DNA of 64,000 nucleotides, taken from Cephalopachus bancanus (taxonomy: Eukaryota; Chordata; Mammalia; Primates; Tarsiidae). The stretch lies in NCBI GenBank assembly GCA_027257055.1, contig JAPVLO010000059.1, forward strand, positions 3,100,001 to 3,164,000, written 5' to 3'. This document shows positions 45,590 through 56,639 of this stretch, one piece after another (the first letter of the stretch is position 1; each line of letters starts with the position of its first letter). The notes beneath the pieces are model-generated. The model ran no database searches. It was not told the origin of the DNA and saw only the letters and a list, made by a program, of their open reading frames with translations. The translations under genes and the position numbers were made by a program.

Positions 45590-46147
45590 CAAGGGGAGAA
45601 TTATTTTTTAGAGGGTGGGCCCCTTGTAGTACAGGCTTCCCCTGGTAGGTAAGTGTCTTAGGAACCCATCAACATCAGCATATCTGCTAGTGTTGTTGTG
45701 AGAGGTTGTGATTAGCTTCAGGAATTTTTTATTTTCAGATGCTTTCAACACATTTGCCATTTCATAATGGATGATTTATGAGCATACCTGCCCATACCAC
45801 ACTGAGTGTACAGCAGTTTTTGACCATAAAACGACATGACCTCCATGCTCCAACCTTCCTATTCACCAGATTTCCCCCTGAGAGATATTTTCTTTGTTTC
45901 CCTGGATGAAGAAAGTCCTCAAAGGGAAACGTTTTGCCAGTGTGGAAAGGTGAAACAAAAAACAGCAGAAGCACTAAAAGGCATCAAAATTGACGAGTTC
46001 AAAAACTGTTTTGAGCAGTGGAAAAAGTATCTTGATAGATGTATTGCATCAAATGGAGAGTACTTTGAAGGTGACTGAAGTTTAAACATGTAAGAATACA
46101 TACACTATTTTTAATAAATAAATTCCATTGGGGGGGTCCTCCCCTTG
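45590..46147 (+). mobile_element. Mariner-type DNA transposon, internally deleted (copy 2)
   Basis: Ends are CAAGGGGAG (45590-45598) and its exact complement CTCCCCTTG (46139-46147), with TA before the left end. The plus frame 45836-46078 carries a degraded YSPD box (SYSPDFPLRDIFFVS, compare mariner YSPDLAPCDFFLF) and ends KNCFEQWKKYLDRCI then EYFEGD, stop. A frame slip separates the two near 45900-45945. It is colinear with copy 1 at 1463-1998 from a shared block CTTGTAGTACAGG on. Non-functional. Confidence 0.8.
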
Positions 46148-46345
46148 TGTATATATAGAGAGATAAATAAAGCAAATGGCAAAATGTTAAAACAATTGGT
46201 GAATATAGGTGAAGAGTGTAAAGTTCATCACTGTGCTATTCTTAGCAAATAAAAGTGGGGTGAGGAAGTCCTTTATGAATAAAAACTTCAAATCTATGGG
46301 AAAAGAAATAACAAACAATAATGAAGTGGGATTAAGAGTATATGA

Positions 46346-46637
46346 AGCCAGGCTCGGTGGCTCAGCCTGTAATCCCGCGCCTTTGGGGGACTGAGGTGAG
46401 TGGATTGCCTGAGCCCGCAGGTTCAAGACCCGCCTGGGCAACTTGGCGAGACCTCATCTCTACAATAAATAAAAAACTAGCCGGACGTGGTAGCGTATGC
46501 CTGTAATTCCAGCTACTCGGAAGGCTGAGGCGGAAGGATCACCGGAGCCCAGCAGGTTGAGGCTGCAGTGGCCGGGAGCAGCCACTGCACTCCAGTCTGG
46601 GCGACAGAGTGAGACTCCAACTCAAAAAAAAAAAAAA
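46346..46637 (+). mobile_element. Alu SINE, young lineage-specific type
   Basis: Complete dimer with the CTCCAACTC tail. Perfect 12-bp TSD AAGAGTATATGA at 46334-46345 and 46638-46649. Confidence 0.96.
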
Positions 46638-46799
46638 AAGAGTATATGATAATCTGATAGTGTATGAAACCACACAAAAAATTATTTTAGGACCAAAGAA
46701 AAATCCATAAAAGTCATCTCTATAGAGGTAATATTTGACCCTAAATATATAAATAGATTTTATTATCCATAAGAAAATGCCTTTAAAGTAACAGAAGTA

Positions 46800-47085
46800 G
46801 GACTGGACATGGCTCATGCCTGTAACCACTTGGGGAGGCAGGGGTAGGAGGACTGCTTCAGCCCAGGAGTTCGAGACCAACCTAGGTTACATAGTGAGAC
46901 CCCCATCTCTACAAAAAATTTAAAAAAGAAATTAGCTGGGCATGGTAATGCGCACCTATAGTCCCAGCTACTTAGGAGGCTGAAGCAGTAAGATCACTTG
47001 AGCTTAGGAGCCGAAAGCTACTGTGAGCCACAATGGCACCACTGCATTCCAGCCTAGGTGACAGAGTGGAAACTTGTCTCTAAAA
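46800..47085 (+). mobile_element. Alu SINE, old AluJ-like
   Basis: AGGACTGGACATGGCTCATG start with a small internal loss, A-rich linker TTTAAAAAAGAAATTAGC, second monomer and end GGAAACTTGTCTC. Highly diverged. Confidence 0.9.
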
Positions 47086-47545
47086 ATCATTTTAAATTTT
47101 TTTAATAAAACAAATTAAAACAACAAAACTAGAGTGAAATGATCCAAGAAAGCTATAGAAGTACCAAAAATAGTCATGAATGCAAGTCAAGAGAGATGAA
47201 TAGATAGCTTGGACATGTTATCTTAGATGGCAAGTCTTATAGACAGATGACTTAGCAGAGCTGGGAACCTCGGCTTTCAACCACTTGTGTAAGCATATGC
47301 ATCAATTGTATGACCTTTTACAAAAATGCCTAATACCATGCATTCTCTGGACTCATCAGCTCATAAGCTTTCTAAACAGCAGAAGAGATCCAATAAACCA
47401 ATATAGTTGCTCAAATTCATCTTAATAATGGATGCAAATTTGACAAATGCTCCTTTTACTTATGTCTATCGTTCTTGTAAATTGTTTTCAGATTTCAAAA
47501 AATTGATCAGTCTACTTCTTTCAGTTACTTTCTTTAAAAATCATT
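47086..47545. other. Unassigned non-coding sequence
   Basis: Nothing recognised. Confidence 0.3.
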
Positions 47546-47549
47546 AAAA

Positions 47550-47690
47550 TGCAGTATATGAACTGGGAAAGTACGTGTGCTCTGAAGTCAGACTGCCAAA
47601 GGATGAAATTTACTAGCTAGTCAATCTTTTAACTTTTGAGAAACTCAGTGTTCTAATCTGTAAAATGGGGTAAGTCAATATGTGTGTACA
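47550..47690 (+). mobile_element. MIR fragment
   Basis: TGTGCTCTGAAGTCAGACTG, ACTAGCTAGTCAATCTTTTA and TGTTCTAATCTGTAAAATGG match MIR in order. Confidence 0.7.
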
Positions 47691-47989
47691 CACTTATAAT
47701 ACATATATATTTACCTTCCAGAATTCCTGTGCCTATTCATTTAGGTGATGCTTTTGGGATAGAATCAGACACATTCTAGATACCACATGAATATCAGCTA
47801 ATATTATTTATAACTCATTTCAGTGTATATACATTATACATTCACTTATTTCCTAAAATAAGAGATAAGAATATTTGAAAGACACACATAGCAGAGTATC
47901 TTGCCTATAGTAAAACGACTAAGAAAAACACCAACCAACACATGGTCATCTAGGAATCCTGGGCACCACATAGAGTGAGGAAAAGTATA

Positions 47990-48130
47990 CCATATACTTT
48001 GGAGTTTTAGAAACTTGAGTTTCACTCTCTAATTTCTTCTCTTTAACTATGTGTTCTTTGGCAAATACTTGAGATCTTTCAGACTCCATGTCCTCATCTG
48101 AAAACGGAAGTAATTACGCCTTCCCTGCAC
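47990..48130 (+). mobile_element. Possible MIR fragment
   Basis: AACTATGTGTTCTTTGGCAA then CCATGTCCTCATCTGAAAAC and GAAGTAATTACGCC follow the central MIR layout, with many changes. Confidence 0.5.
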
Positions 48131-48275
48131 AGCAACGACAAGCTGTGGGTACAACGCCTACCGCACTGCAGCCACTCAGGAAATGGAAGCCGCAATCATG
48201 CTCATTCTGCCAGCCTCCTGAGGAAATAACACATTTATGTGGGCATATACTAAATTTTAAAAACAACAATATTTC

Positions 48276-48572
48276 TTTTTTATTTTTATTTTTTTGAGTC
48301 AGAGTCTCACTCTGTCGTCCAGGCTGGAGTGCGGTGGGGCGTTCATCACCCCAGCGTTGACCTGCTGGGCTCCGGCGATCCTTCCGCCCTCGTCTTCCAA
48401 GTAGCCGGAACTACAGGCGCACCCTACCATGCCCAGGTAATTTTTTGGTACATTGTGGAGACGAGGGCTCGCCAAGTTGTCCAGGCTGGTCTCGAACCTC
48501 TGGGATCAGGAAATCCTTTCACCTCGGTCTCCCAAAGTTCTGGGATTACAGACTTGAGCTACTGCGCCCAGC
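48276..48572 (-). mobile_element. Alu SINE
   Basis: Reverse dimer: T-rich tail, GAGTCAGAGTCTCACTCTG to CTGCGCCCAGC. Perfect 12-bp TSD CAACAATATTTC at 48264-48275 and 48573-48584. Confidence 0.95.
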
Positions 48573-48639
48573 CAACAATATTTCAGATAGCCTCAGGCAT
48601 AGTCCATAGCTATTAAAAATATTTATTACAGCTTCTTTG

Positions 48640-48950
48640 TAAACACATTGATGTTTTGTTTTACTTTTTAAAGTAAATAATATATTTACTTATAAAACAT
48701 GCAGTAAAATGCCCTAGTTTTTTCAGTGCACTAATCGCCAGTGCACAGCTTGATTAACTTGTGCACATATACCTATGTATACATCCATGTACCCACCACC
48801 TAGACCAAGATAAAAAGCGTTTCCAGCATCTTTGAGCTCCTTTCAGTCAATATTTAAGCCCAGATGAAACCACCATTCTGACTTCCGTCACCACAGTTCA
48901 GTTTTGCCTGTTCTTGAATTTTGCATAAATGTAGTGATACCTTTGCTTTT
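48640..48950 (-). mobile_element. Old L1 (L1M-like) 3' UTR fragment
   Basis: Plus text such as CTTGTGCACATATACCTATG, CATGTACCCACCACCTAGAC and TTTTGCATAAATGTAGTGAT is the complement of the usual old-L1 3' UTR. Confidence 0.55.
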
Positions 48951-48954
48951 CTTT

Positions 48955-48990
48955 TTTGTGTGTGTATGTGTGCGTGTGTGTGGCATGCAG
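48955..48990. repeat. (TG)n short tandem repeat
   Basis: TGTGTGTGTATGTGTGCGTG and following GTGTGTGG, interrupted. Confidence 0.85.
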
Positions 48991-49585
48991 TGTGTACTCT
49001 TTAGAAAACACATTGCAATTTTCAGTGTGTTTCTGATGAGGTAGATTCCTGGACTCTTCCAGGAATCATTTCATTATTATTTTTTTGTTATTGGAAATCC
49101 CTTGTCTTGGTTTCATATTCGCTTGCTGTTTGTTTCAGATCAATTTTCTGGACCTGCTCTGAAATTAATGGACTGCATCCAAGCATCTTTCAGGGACTGA
49201 ATGATTACTACTTGTGTTGTTTTACTAAAAGAAAAAACATGCGTGTGGGCATTCAAGTATGTCCTCTAAAAAAAGAACACACAAGTGACTGCTGGGTGTT
49301 GTTATATAACCGCACACGTATTCTGATACTCAAGGCTTAAAGCATGAATGTTTCCTTTTTAATGGGAGGGAAAAAGCAAAAATCCAATTGTTGTAGAGTT
49401 TGGGGAGAAGAAGACGGAATAAAGAAAATATGACTCCAAGAGCCAGTGGCTAAATGGGCAGAATTAGAGAAGGAAAAGAAGCACGAAATTATGGCAAAGT
49501 CTTCTAAGAAGACAACAAGACAAGGAAACAAAAGCTACTTTTGCTAAAACCAGAGGTGAGAGACTATAATGAAAGGCGCAAAGGA
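48991..49585. other. Unassigned non-coding sequence
   Basis: No clear family. Purine-rich from 49340 to 49580. Confidence 0.3.
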
Positions 49586-49589
49586 GAAT

Positions 49590-50210
49590 GACTATGGAGC
49601 TACTATTCTGTTTCAGCCTTTGGCACAAAGAACGAAGGAAGCAGGAGCTCTGTAAGATAAATATTAATGAGTCTCTGGGAATATCAAGAAATGGAATTAA
49701 TAAGAGGCAGGTAAAAGAATACTTACACAATTTAAATATTTATAAATCAGCAGAGCTGGGCGAGATTCATTTGAACATATTCGACGAACCGGCTAAGGCA
49801 GGACGTACGTGCAATACTAGTGTTTGTCGTAGAGACTTATGTACCAGAGAAATTTAAGCAGGCTGATTTAGTGTTGGAGATAAAGCAGCCAAAAGCAGAT
49901 CCGGGAAAAGCTGGGCTAGTTAGCGTATCCAAACTACCAGTCAAAACCCTAAATGAAACCATAAATCATTCCATGAGCACCTTGAGGAAAATAACATAGT
50001 AAGTAATAGCCAAAGAGGTTCATAAAAAATAGAGCCTGTCAAAGCAACTTAATCCATTTTTGGATATGCTAGGAAATTTGGACTATAGACATACTTTAGA
50101 GAGGCCCTGAAGATGCCACCAGACAATTCTATTTGGACCCACTGTTGATGATACAATGGCTGTTGTTCTCACCCTTTCCAATAGAAAAGGGCAATTTCAC
50201 CTGCACACTT
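49590..50210 (+). mobile_element. CR1/L3-type LINE relic
   Basis: The plus frame from 49588 reads LHNLNIYKSAELGEIHLNI, which fits the CR1/L3 L..LNxHKSxGPDxIHPxV block. Further on, in shifted frames, come a decayed SLTSIPGKVME-like stretch and RGSIKNRACQSNLIHF (compare GFTKGKSCLTNLIAF). The order is right for the reverse transcriptase palm/fingers. Very old and full of stops. Confidence 0.5.
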
Positions 50211-50489
50211 AATTTGTGGGAACACGATTCTGTTCACTCCCCCATTACATCCAAGTATGGAATTTAGTTGTTGGGTAAATACAGTCGGTGTCCAGAAGTA
50301 CAAATCAAATTTTATCCAAATGAGAGTAAAAGATATTGATATGGAACAAGCTAGACTGACAACTTTCCAAAAGAACGTATGTGTTTGCAATGATCAGGAT
50401 AATTCAAGCAAAACAAATACTATTGTTTGAATTGCTCATATAATTATGGAAGAAATAAAGAGATGTGAAAACAAAGGCCTTTTTATAAA

Positions 50490-50718
50490 ATGTGAAGACC
50501 TGATCATGTCACCAGGTCCTGCTGAAACTGTTCAATGACTTCCCATGGTTCTTAGACCAGAATTCTTAGCTTGCTCTCAAGGCCTGCCTAGTCTGGCCTA
50601 TGCCCCTTCTCCAGTATCTGGCATCACACACCTCCTTGCTCTAGACAAGCCAGCTCCTCTGGCCTTCTTTCAATTCTTTCAAGACTTCTTGTTACTCCTG
50701 CCACTGGGTCTTTGCATA
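50490..50718 (+). mobile_element. L2 LINE, first part (split by L1 copy 3)
   Basis: ATGACTTCCCATGGTTCTTA, CAAGGCCTGCCTAGTCTGGC, ACACACCTCCTTGCTC and CTGGGTCTTTGCATATGC match the L2 3' region. The text resumes at 51656. Confidence 0.65.
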
Positions 50719-50730
50719 TGCTTTCCTTTT

Positions 50731-51643
50731 CTTTTTTTTTTATAATCAATATTTTTTATTATGATATTGTGGGGTACAGTTAAGGGTTAGGTATACAAGT
50801 ACATTTCGTTCAGGTACCCTTGTTGATAAGAGGTGTTTCCCCGTCCCCAGACAGATATTTACTACCGTTAATCCCCTCTTCCTCCCCACCCCATAGTTTC
50901 CCACTACTGTCAGTCATTTTCTTATAGTATTACATTGGATGTTCAAGGTCCACTGTATGAGTGAGAACATGTGATACTCGGATCTTTGTTTCTGTGAGAG
51001 GTCACTCAGTATATAGACTCTAGTTCCATCCAGGTTGCTGCAAAATTCATGATTTTGTTCTTTTTTATGGCTGTGTAGTATTCCATCGTGTATATGTACC
51101 ACATTTTTTAATCCAGTACTCTTTTGATGGGCAGCAGGTTGCTTCCAGGTTCTTGCTATTGTGAACAATGCTGTGATAAATATATGTGTGCAGGTATCTT
51201 TTTTATAGAGTGATTTGAGTTATTCAGGATATATTACCAGTAGGGGGATTGCGGGGTCATATGGGAGGTTGATATTTAGAGCTTTTGGGAATCACCACAC
51301 TGCTTTCCACAGAGGTTGCACTAGTTTACACTCCCACCAACAGTGTAGAAGTGTTCCTTTTTGCCACACCCTCTCCAGCAGCTGTTATTTTTTGAGTTGT
51401 TGATAATGGTCATTCTGACTGGAGTTAGGTGGTATCTCAGTGTGGTTTTGATTTGCATCTCCCTGATGATTAGTGAGGTTGAACATTTCTTCATGTGTCT
51501 GTTGGCTGCTTGAATGTCTTCCTTTGTGAACTGTCTGTTCATATCTTTTGCCCATTTTATAATGGGGTTGTTTGTTTTTTTCTTTTCAGCATGTTTGAGT
51601 TCCTTGTAGATCCAAGATGTTAAGCCTTTGTCAGACCTGGTGT
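50731..51643 (-). mobile_element. LINE-1, 5'-truncated (copy 3)
   Basis: A 913-bp L1 tail in reverse: T tract, 3' UTR, then the C-terminal part of ORF2 in pieces (51168-50914, 51542-51321). It ends abruptly at 51643 within ORF2, as in most L1 insertions. Perfect 12-bp TSD TGCTTTCCTTTT at 50719-50730 and 51644-51655. It is close in sequence to copies 1 and 2. Confidence 0.95.
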
Positions 51644-51655
51644 TGCTTTCCTTTT

Positions 51656-51920
51656 ATTTACTCTACTTATTCTTCAGCTTTCTACCCAAATCCAGTTTTG
51701 GGGGAGAAATCTTCTTTAACATCCCAGAACATGATGTCCATTGTATTTTATTTTAATAAAACCACATTTTCTTCCCAGAGGCATTATTTTAGGATGTAAT
51801 TTGATACTTGTTTTAAAAAATTAATGTAGCCCTCTACCACTAGACTGTAAACTCCATGAGTATAAGACTGAGTGTGAGTTTTCCAAAACTGTATCCTCAG
51901 GACCTAGTACAGTACCCAGC
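51656..51920 (+). mobile_element. L2 LINE, second part
   Basis: Continues the L2 after the L1: TTTACTCTACTTATTCTTCA, then AGACTGTAAACTCCATGAG and CAGTACCCAGCACATAAAT, the L2 terminal text. Confidence 0.6.
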
Positions 51921-52400
51921 ACATAAATATTTGTGATCAGAAAAAAACTATTTAGAAATACATATATACAAATGGGCTCCCTTCATAAAAGTTAGCTGAA
52001 AAGGGCATCTCTCCATACTGGATATTGTAATATTCTCTTCAGATTTCCTTTCAAGTAAAATAATGGCAAAATTTTTTTAATGAGGATCCTGTTGACAGAG
52101 GTATAAAAACACCAGGCAGCTAAAACTTGAATTGTTGAATTTTACATTTGCATATTTTGTTTACCTGTGATGCGCTCCAAAATTTCATTTCATGGTGATA
52201 ATGAATCTGTGGGAAATTAGCATTCTATCTCTCTTCACGTGAGAGTGTTAGTGAAGGTTTTCCAAGCTGTGTACTGTGCAGAAACTGAAACATTTTTCAA
52301 TAACCAACTTTGTAACACACCCATTCTGCCTCAACGGTGTTCCTCTTTCCACCTTGGAGGGGCCTATACCAGGAATTAGAGAAAAATGTGAAGTTAGAAA
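51921..52400. other. Unassigned non-coding sequence
   Basis: Nothing recognised before the KRT18 retrocopy. Confidence 0.3.
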
Positions 52401-52415
52401 ATGATATTTAATTCT
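52401..52415. repeat. Left TSD of KRT18 retrocopy
   Basis: ATGATATTTAATTCT, repeated exactly at 53813-53827. On the insert strand the junction reads TT/AGAA, close to the L1 endonuclease preference TT/AAAA. Confidence 0.97.
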
Positions 52416-53812
52416 TTTTTTTTTTTTGACATCCAATGACCTCTGAACTTTTTATTGACTTCCTGCTTCCCCAAAGGACGCCTGTTCCTGCCACCTCAAT
52501 GCCTCAGAACTTTGGTGTCATTGGTCTCAGACACCAATTTGCTGTCCACTATCTTGCGGGTGGTCTTTTGGATGGTCTGGATGGAGCTGCTGCTGTCCAG
52601 GCCATCACTGAGACTGAAGTCCTCTCCGTCTTCTAGTAGGCGGCGGTAGGTGGCTATCTCAGCCTCCAGCTTGACCTTGATGTTCAGTAGGGACTCGTAC
52701 TCCTGGGCCTGGTGCTGGCCCTCTGTCCAGGTCTGTGCCAGCTCAGACTCCAGGTGCAGCAGGGTGCCATTGAGCTGCTCCATCTGCATGGCGTGGCAGG
52801 TCTCTACTTCTCTCAGGTTGTTCTCCAAGCTGGCCTTCAGGTTTCTCATGGAGTCCACGTCAGTCTCCAAGGACTGTGCTGTACGTTTTAGCTCCGAGAG
52901 CATCATCTCGGCAGCTCCAATCTCAGCAGACTGCGTGGTGACCACTGTGGTGCTCTCCTCAATCTGCTGGGACCAGTACTTGTCCAGCTCCTCTCGGTTC
53001 TTCTGAGCCAGCTCATCATACTGGGCCCGGATATCCGCCATGATCTTGCTGAGGCCCTGAGATTTGGAGGCATCTACCACCACGGTCAACCCAGAGCTGG
53101 CAATCTGGGCTTGCAGGCCTTTGACTTCCTCCTCATGGTTCTTCTTCATGAAGAGCAGCTCTTCCTTGAGGTCCTCGATCTCTGTCTCCAGCTGCAGCCG
53201 GGTGGCATTGGTGTCATCGATGACCTTGCGGAGCCCATGGATGTCGCTCTCTATGGACTGGCACATGGCCAGCTGTCTCATACTTGACTCTAAAGTCATC
53301 AGCAGCAAGACGGGCGTTGTCAATCTGCAGAACGATGCAGGCATTGTCCACAGAAGTTGCAAAGATCTGAGCCCTCAGGTTCTCGATGGTCTTGAAGTAA
53401 TGTCCCCAGTCTCTGACCTGGGGTCCCTTCTTCTCCAGGTGTTCCCGGATTTTGCTCTCCAGCCTCTGGTTCTCGGTCTCCAGGGTCCTCACCCTCTCCA
53501 GGTAGGAGGCCAGGCGGTCGTTCAGCTCTTGCATGGTCTCCTTCTCGCTCTGGATACCCCCCAGACTCCCGGCCATCCCCGTGGCCAGGCCCCTGGACCC
53601 CCAGCCGCCCCAGAAAGTGGTGGAGCGAGACACAGAGATCCAGGAGCCCGAGCCACCGGTGCCTGCATAGACACTGGCCGCACTGCTGGTGGGCCGCAGG
53701 CTGGGTGGTGGGATGGAGCCCAGGGACCGGTAGTTGGAGGAGTAGGTGGTGGAGCGAGTGGTGAAGTTCATGGTGGCAGCAGAGGAGAGCCAGACAGTAG
53801 AACTCACGTTCC
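52416..53812 (-). pseudogene. KRT18P: Processed pseudogene of keratin 18, nearly intact
   Basis: Keratin 18 is the type I intermediate-filament protein of simple epithelia, partner of keratin 8. This minus-strand copy has no introns, a 41-nt 5' UTR, the coding part (ATG 53769-53771 to TGA 52496-52498), an AATAAA signal near 52450 and an A tail (T tract 52416-52427), all within 15-bp TSDs. Domains: a Ser-rich head (MNFTTRST), helix initiation [18 protein letters not shown], the central rod and helix end TYRRLLEDGED, then the tail to NDTKVLRH. About 425 codons compare with 430 in human KRT18. The only reading-frame lesion I see is a 2-nt deletion near 53275-53282, after RVKYET; it shifts the frame before coil 1B. 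Two open pieces remain (53771-53214 and from 53362 to 52496). Without the deletion it would be a full keratin frame, but it is a retrocopy with no promoter visible. Confidence 0.95.
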
Positions 53813-53827
53813 ATGATATTTAATTCT
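53813..53827. repeat. Right TSD of KRT18 retrocopy
   Basis: ATGATATTTAATTCT, identical to 52401-52415. Confidence 0.97.
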
Positions 53828-54019
53828 AAAGTCCATCACTGATAGGGAATTTTCTCCTTTTACCATAGTGCTTAGATGTTTATATTTTTTAATAGGAACT
53901 TGTAAGTTAACAAGTAACCAGTCCCCTGTAAGCAAGGTTTTTGACACATTCAATGTTACACAGAAATTTGTGACCCAGCAAGGACTAGAACTCAGGCTTC
54001 TGATTTCACTCCATTGTTC

Positions 54020-54200
54020 TTTTGTTAGTTCATTCATTCAGCAAATGAAACCTCTGTGGTTCTCATGAGTCTAGCTCTGTGCTGGACACTGGAGAAACAA
54101 AGATGAAAACATTGTCCTTGTTCTTGTTAAATTCATTATTCAATGAGAGATCCCAAGCAAAAACAAAAGATTACAACACAAATGTGATAAATGCTGCCTC
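54020..54200 (+). mobile_element. L2-like 3' fragment
   Basis: GTTCATTCATTCAGCAAATG, then GCTCTGTGCTGGACACTGG and AGAAACAAAGATGAAAACAT fit the L2-type end. Confidence 0.5.
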
Positions 54201-54209
54201 TCTTGGTGC

Positions 54210-54645
54210 TGCAGGCTACATCCCCTCAGCTCCTCCCAGATTTCAGCCGTAGTTGTGGTGGACAGCTCCTGTGCCTACAGACAGATTCCCTTTGGCAGGA
54301 GCTGGCTCAACCTCAGGTAAGACAGCACAGAAGAGAGTGGTGTGACTGTCCCTGAGCACAATCCTCAATCAGAAGGGGATAGGAGTTGATGGATAGACAT
54401 CCCACCCTTCCTTCCTTCAGAAAGACAACCCCAAGGGTCATTCTACACAGTCCTCAGGGGGTTCCCCCAGGATTGAGCCCCAGTTGTTCATAGCCAGAAC
54501 CAGCTCAAAATTGTATCTTTCTTGGCTTTTTCTCTTTCCCAGACTCTCTCCTCTCCTGTTTCCTAACATAACCCTCCAGTTAAACTTTCTGTACGCAAAT
54601 CTGTTTCAGGTTCTGCTTTTATGGGAAGTGACACCAATACATAAT
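54210..54645. other. Unnamed old repeat-like stretch
   Basis: A CT-rich, LTR-like text with a run TTTCCCAGACTCTCTCCTC near 54535 and TCAGGTTCTGCTTTTATGGG near the end. I cannot name it, and no genes are seen. Confidence 0.3.
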
Positions 54646-55690
54646 ATCAGTGAATGAATGAATGCAGAGAAGGCACTAGAACCATGGTTGCAAACCGAAG
54701 CATCTTTTGTTGGATATCTTGTCTATAGTGCAATGCTTGGTTTTGTTTTAGCTACTTGGGAATTGTGTTGTTAAGTGTTGGGTGAGGATGCAAGACTGGA
54801 GCTTCCAAGTTAGACTGAATTGCTTCTCTAAAGAAATAGAAATGGGTGAGAAGAAAGGAAAGATCCAGGAGCAAAGAAAGCCAGGAAAAGATTCTCAGTC
54901 GACATACATCAGATCCAGTCACCCTCTCCATGATACTTCCCCTTGTATTGGGATGATATCTCTGTTAGAGCCCCAGCACTCCACAGAGTGTCTGGCGTTA
55001 CATGTTTATGAAAGAAAAACTGGGAATAAAAGGAGGAAGGGAGGGAGTTAGATACTTAGTTGGCTATTCAATCAATAAGCCATCAATCAAAAGATTTTAA
55101 TAATGGTATAAATTCAGGATCAATGCACAAAACCCTATAAATTAAATCTTCATGAGGATGAATGAAGACAATAAATTAAGACCTCCCTGGATCTTTTTGG
55201 TTAGGGTGGACATAGGGACTGGAGACAGGATGGTGAAAACACTATGCTGCCATCTAGGAAGTGGGAAACTTTTTAAAAATACAATGGAAAACATCGGTAG
55301 TTAAGATAATGCTCTCTTATTAGTAATAAGATATGGGCTTCTTTCCAGAAAGTGACAGAGATCCTTCCAGCAAATCCTGTGACCTTTGATGTGAGCACTG
55401 CTGAGAAAATACCTTAAGCTGTGAAGCATGGAAGAGAAATTTGAAGAAAGCCTTTATGTCATGTTCACTTCTGTTGCGTCCTTGGTGTACACAAGTCCTA
55501 GAAAATAAAGACCTTACCCATTTTTTCCACTGAGGTGAACTTTGTTCCACATTTTCCCTGTTGGGGCATGAACCCAGTGAGTAGGCAGCAGGTAATTACA
55601 GGATGTTTATTACTCAAGTCCCTGTAGGCAACAGGCTGCATAGTAAAACAAAAGTCATCATAACACAAAAACATTTAGCAACAAATTTAC
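54646..55690. other. Unassigned non-coding sequence
   Basis: No recognised repeat or gene. The open frames at 54782-55051 and 55550-55320 carry no domain. Confidence 0.35.
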
Positions 55691-55695
55691 TATTT

Positions 55696-55910
55696 ATAAT
55701 ATTACCACTGACTTTAAAACTTATCGCCAATTACAAACTGTAATCACAGATTACCTATGTTACACTATAAATCCAAAGCAAATCACCTGCTAAGACAAAC
55801 TACTAATCTTGTAAATGATACTGACTTTCATGAAGTCAATCAAAGTGGTCTGGGAGAAGTGCTCTAAACACAGTCAAACCTTTTGGCAAATGATAGTCTT
55901 GCTTAGTTAA
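55696..55910. repeat. Unidentified dispersed repeat, copy A (215 bp)
   Basis: It aligns end to end with 58034-58245 (about 24 differences in about 210 columns by eye), starting ATAATATTACCACTGACTTT and ending GGCAAATGATAGTCTTG then CTTAG. Homology stops sharply at both ends. The flanks show only a 6-bp direct repeat ACTATT (55689-55694 and 55911-55916). No A tail, no inverted termini, no coding frame. I do not recognise the family. Confidence 0.75.
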
Positions 55911-56190
55911 ACTATTAACAGCTGAAAAAAGAAAACACTCATAAGAGAAATGACACTATGGCACTTCAAAAAGAACATGATCTGAACATCGAAGGAAGAG
56001 ACTCCTGAGGAAATTGACAAATACTAAATATTTTTCTCAAAATGAACTTGCTGCTAAACTTAAACTTGAAGTAAAAGATGTCACAATCATATTATCATAA
56101 CTCATGTTGAAAAATTATTCCCCCACACTTCTGATTCATTCTTCATCTTAAACCTTAGTTCACAATTCTGACTATATCCTAAATAATGAT

Positions 56191-56475
56191 AATTTTTTTA
56201 AGTGGAGTCTCACTCTCGCCCAGGCTGTAGTGCAGTGGCACATTCACGGTCACCCCAGCGTTGACCTGCTGGGCTCCAGTGATCCTTCCACCTCAGCCTT
56301 CCAAGTAGCCAGAACTACAGGCGCACACTACCATGCCCGGCTAATTTTTTTTTTTTATTGTAGAGACAAGATCTTGCCAAGTTGCCCAGGCTGGTCTCAA
56401 ACCTGCGGGCTCAGACAATCCACTCGCCTCGGCCTCCCAAAATGCTGGGATTACAGGCTGAGCCATTAAACCCAG
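56191..56475 (-). mobile_element. Alu SINE
   Basis: Reverse dimeric Alu from AAGTGGAGTCTCACTC (tail decayed to TTTTTTTAAGT) to GAGCCATTAAACCCAGTC. Confidence 0.92.
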
Positions 56476-56639
56476 TCAATATAACTTTTCATAATATAAA
56501 AATAGGGGTTTAGAAACTAGTTTTAATATAGTTTTTCAAGCTAAACTCCAATCAAAATTTTTACCCACTATTTACTTGAAAAAAAAAAGTCCCTGTATTA
56601 AATGACTTCACTCTCAGTGGCCTCTGCCAGGTATCAATT

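Noticed and set aside
53064..53816. 250-codon plus-strand open frame
   Set aside because: It is the antisense shadow of the KRT18 retrocopy. GC-rich coding sequence often leaves the complementary frame open, and the translation has no domain.
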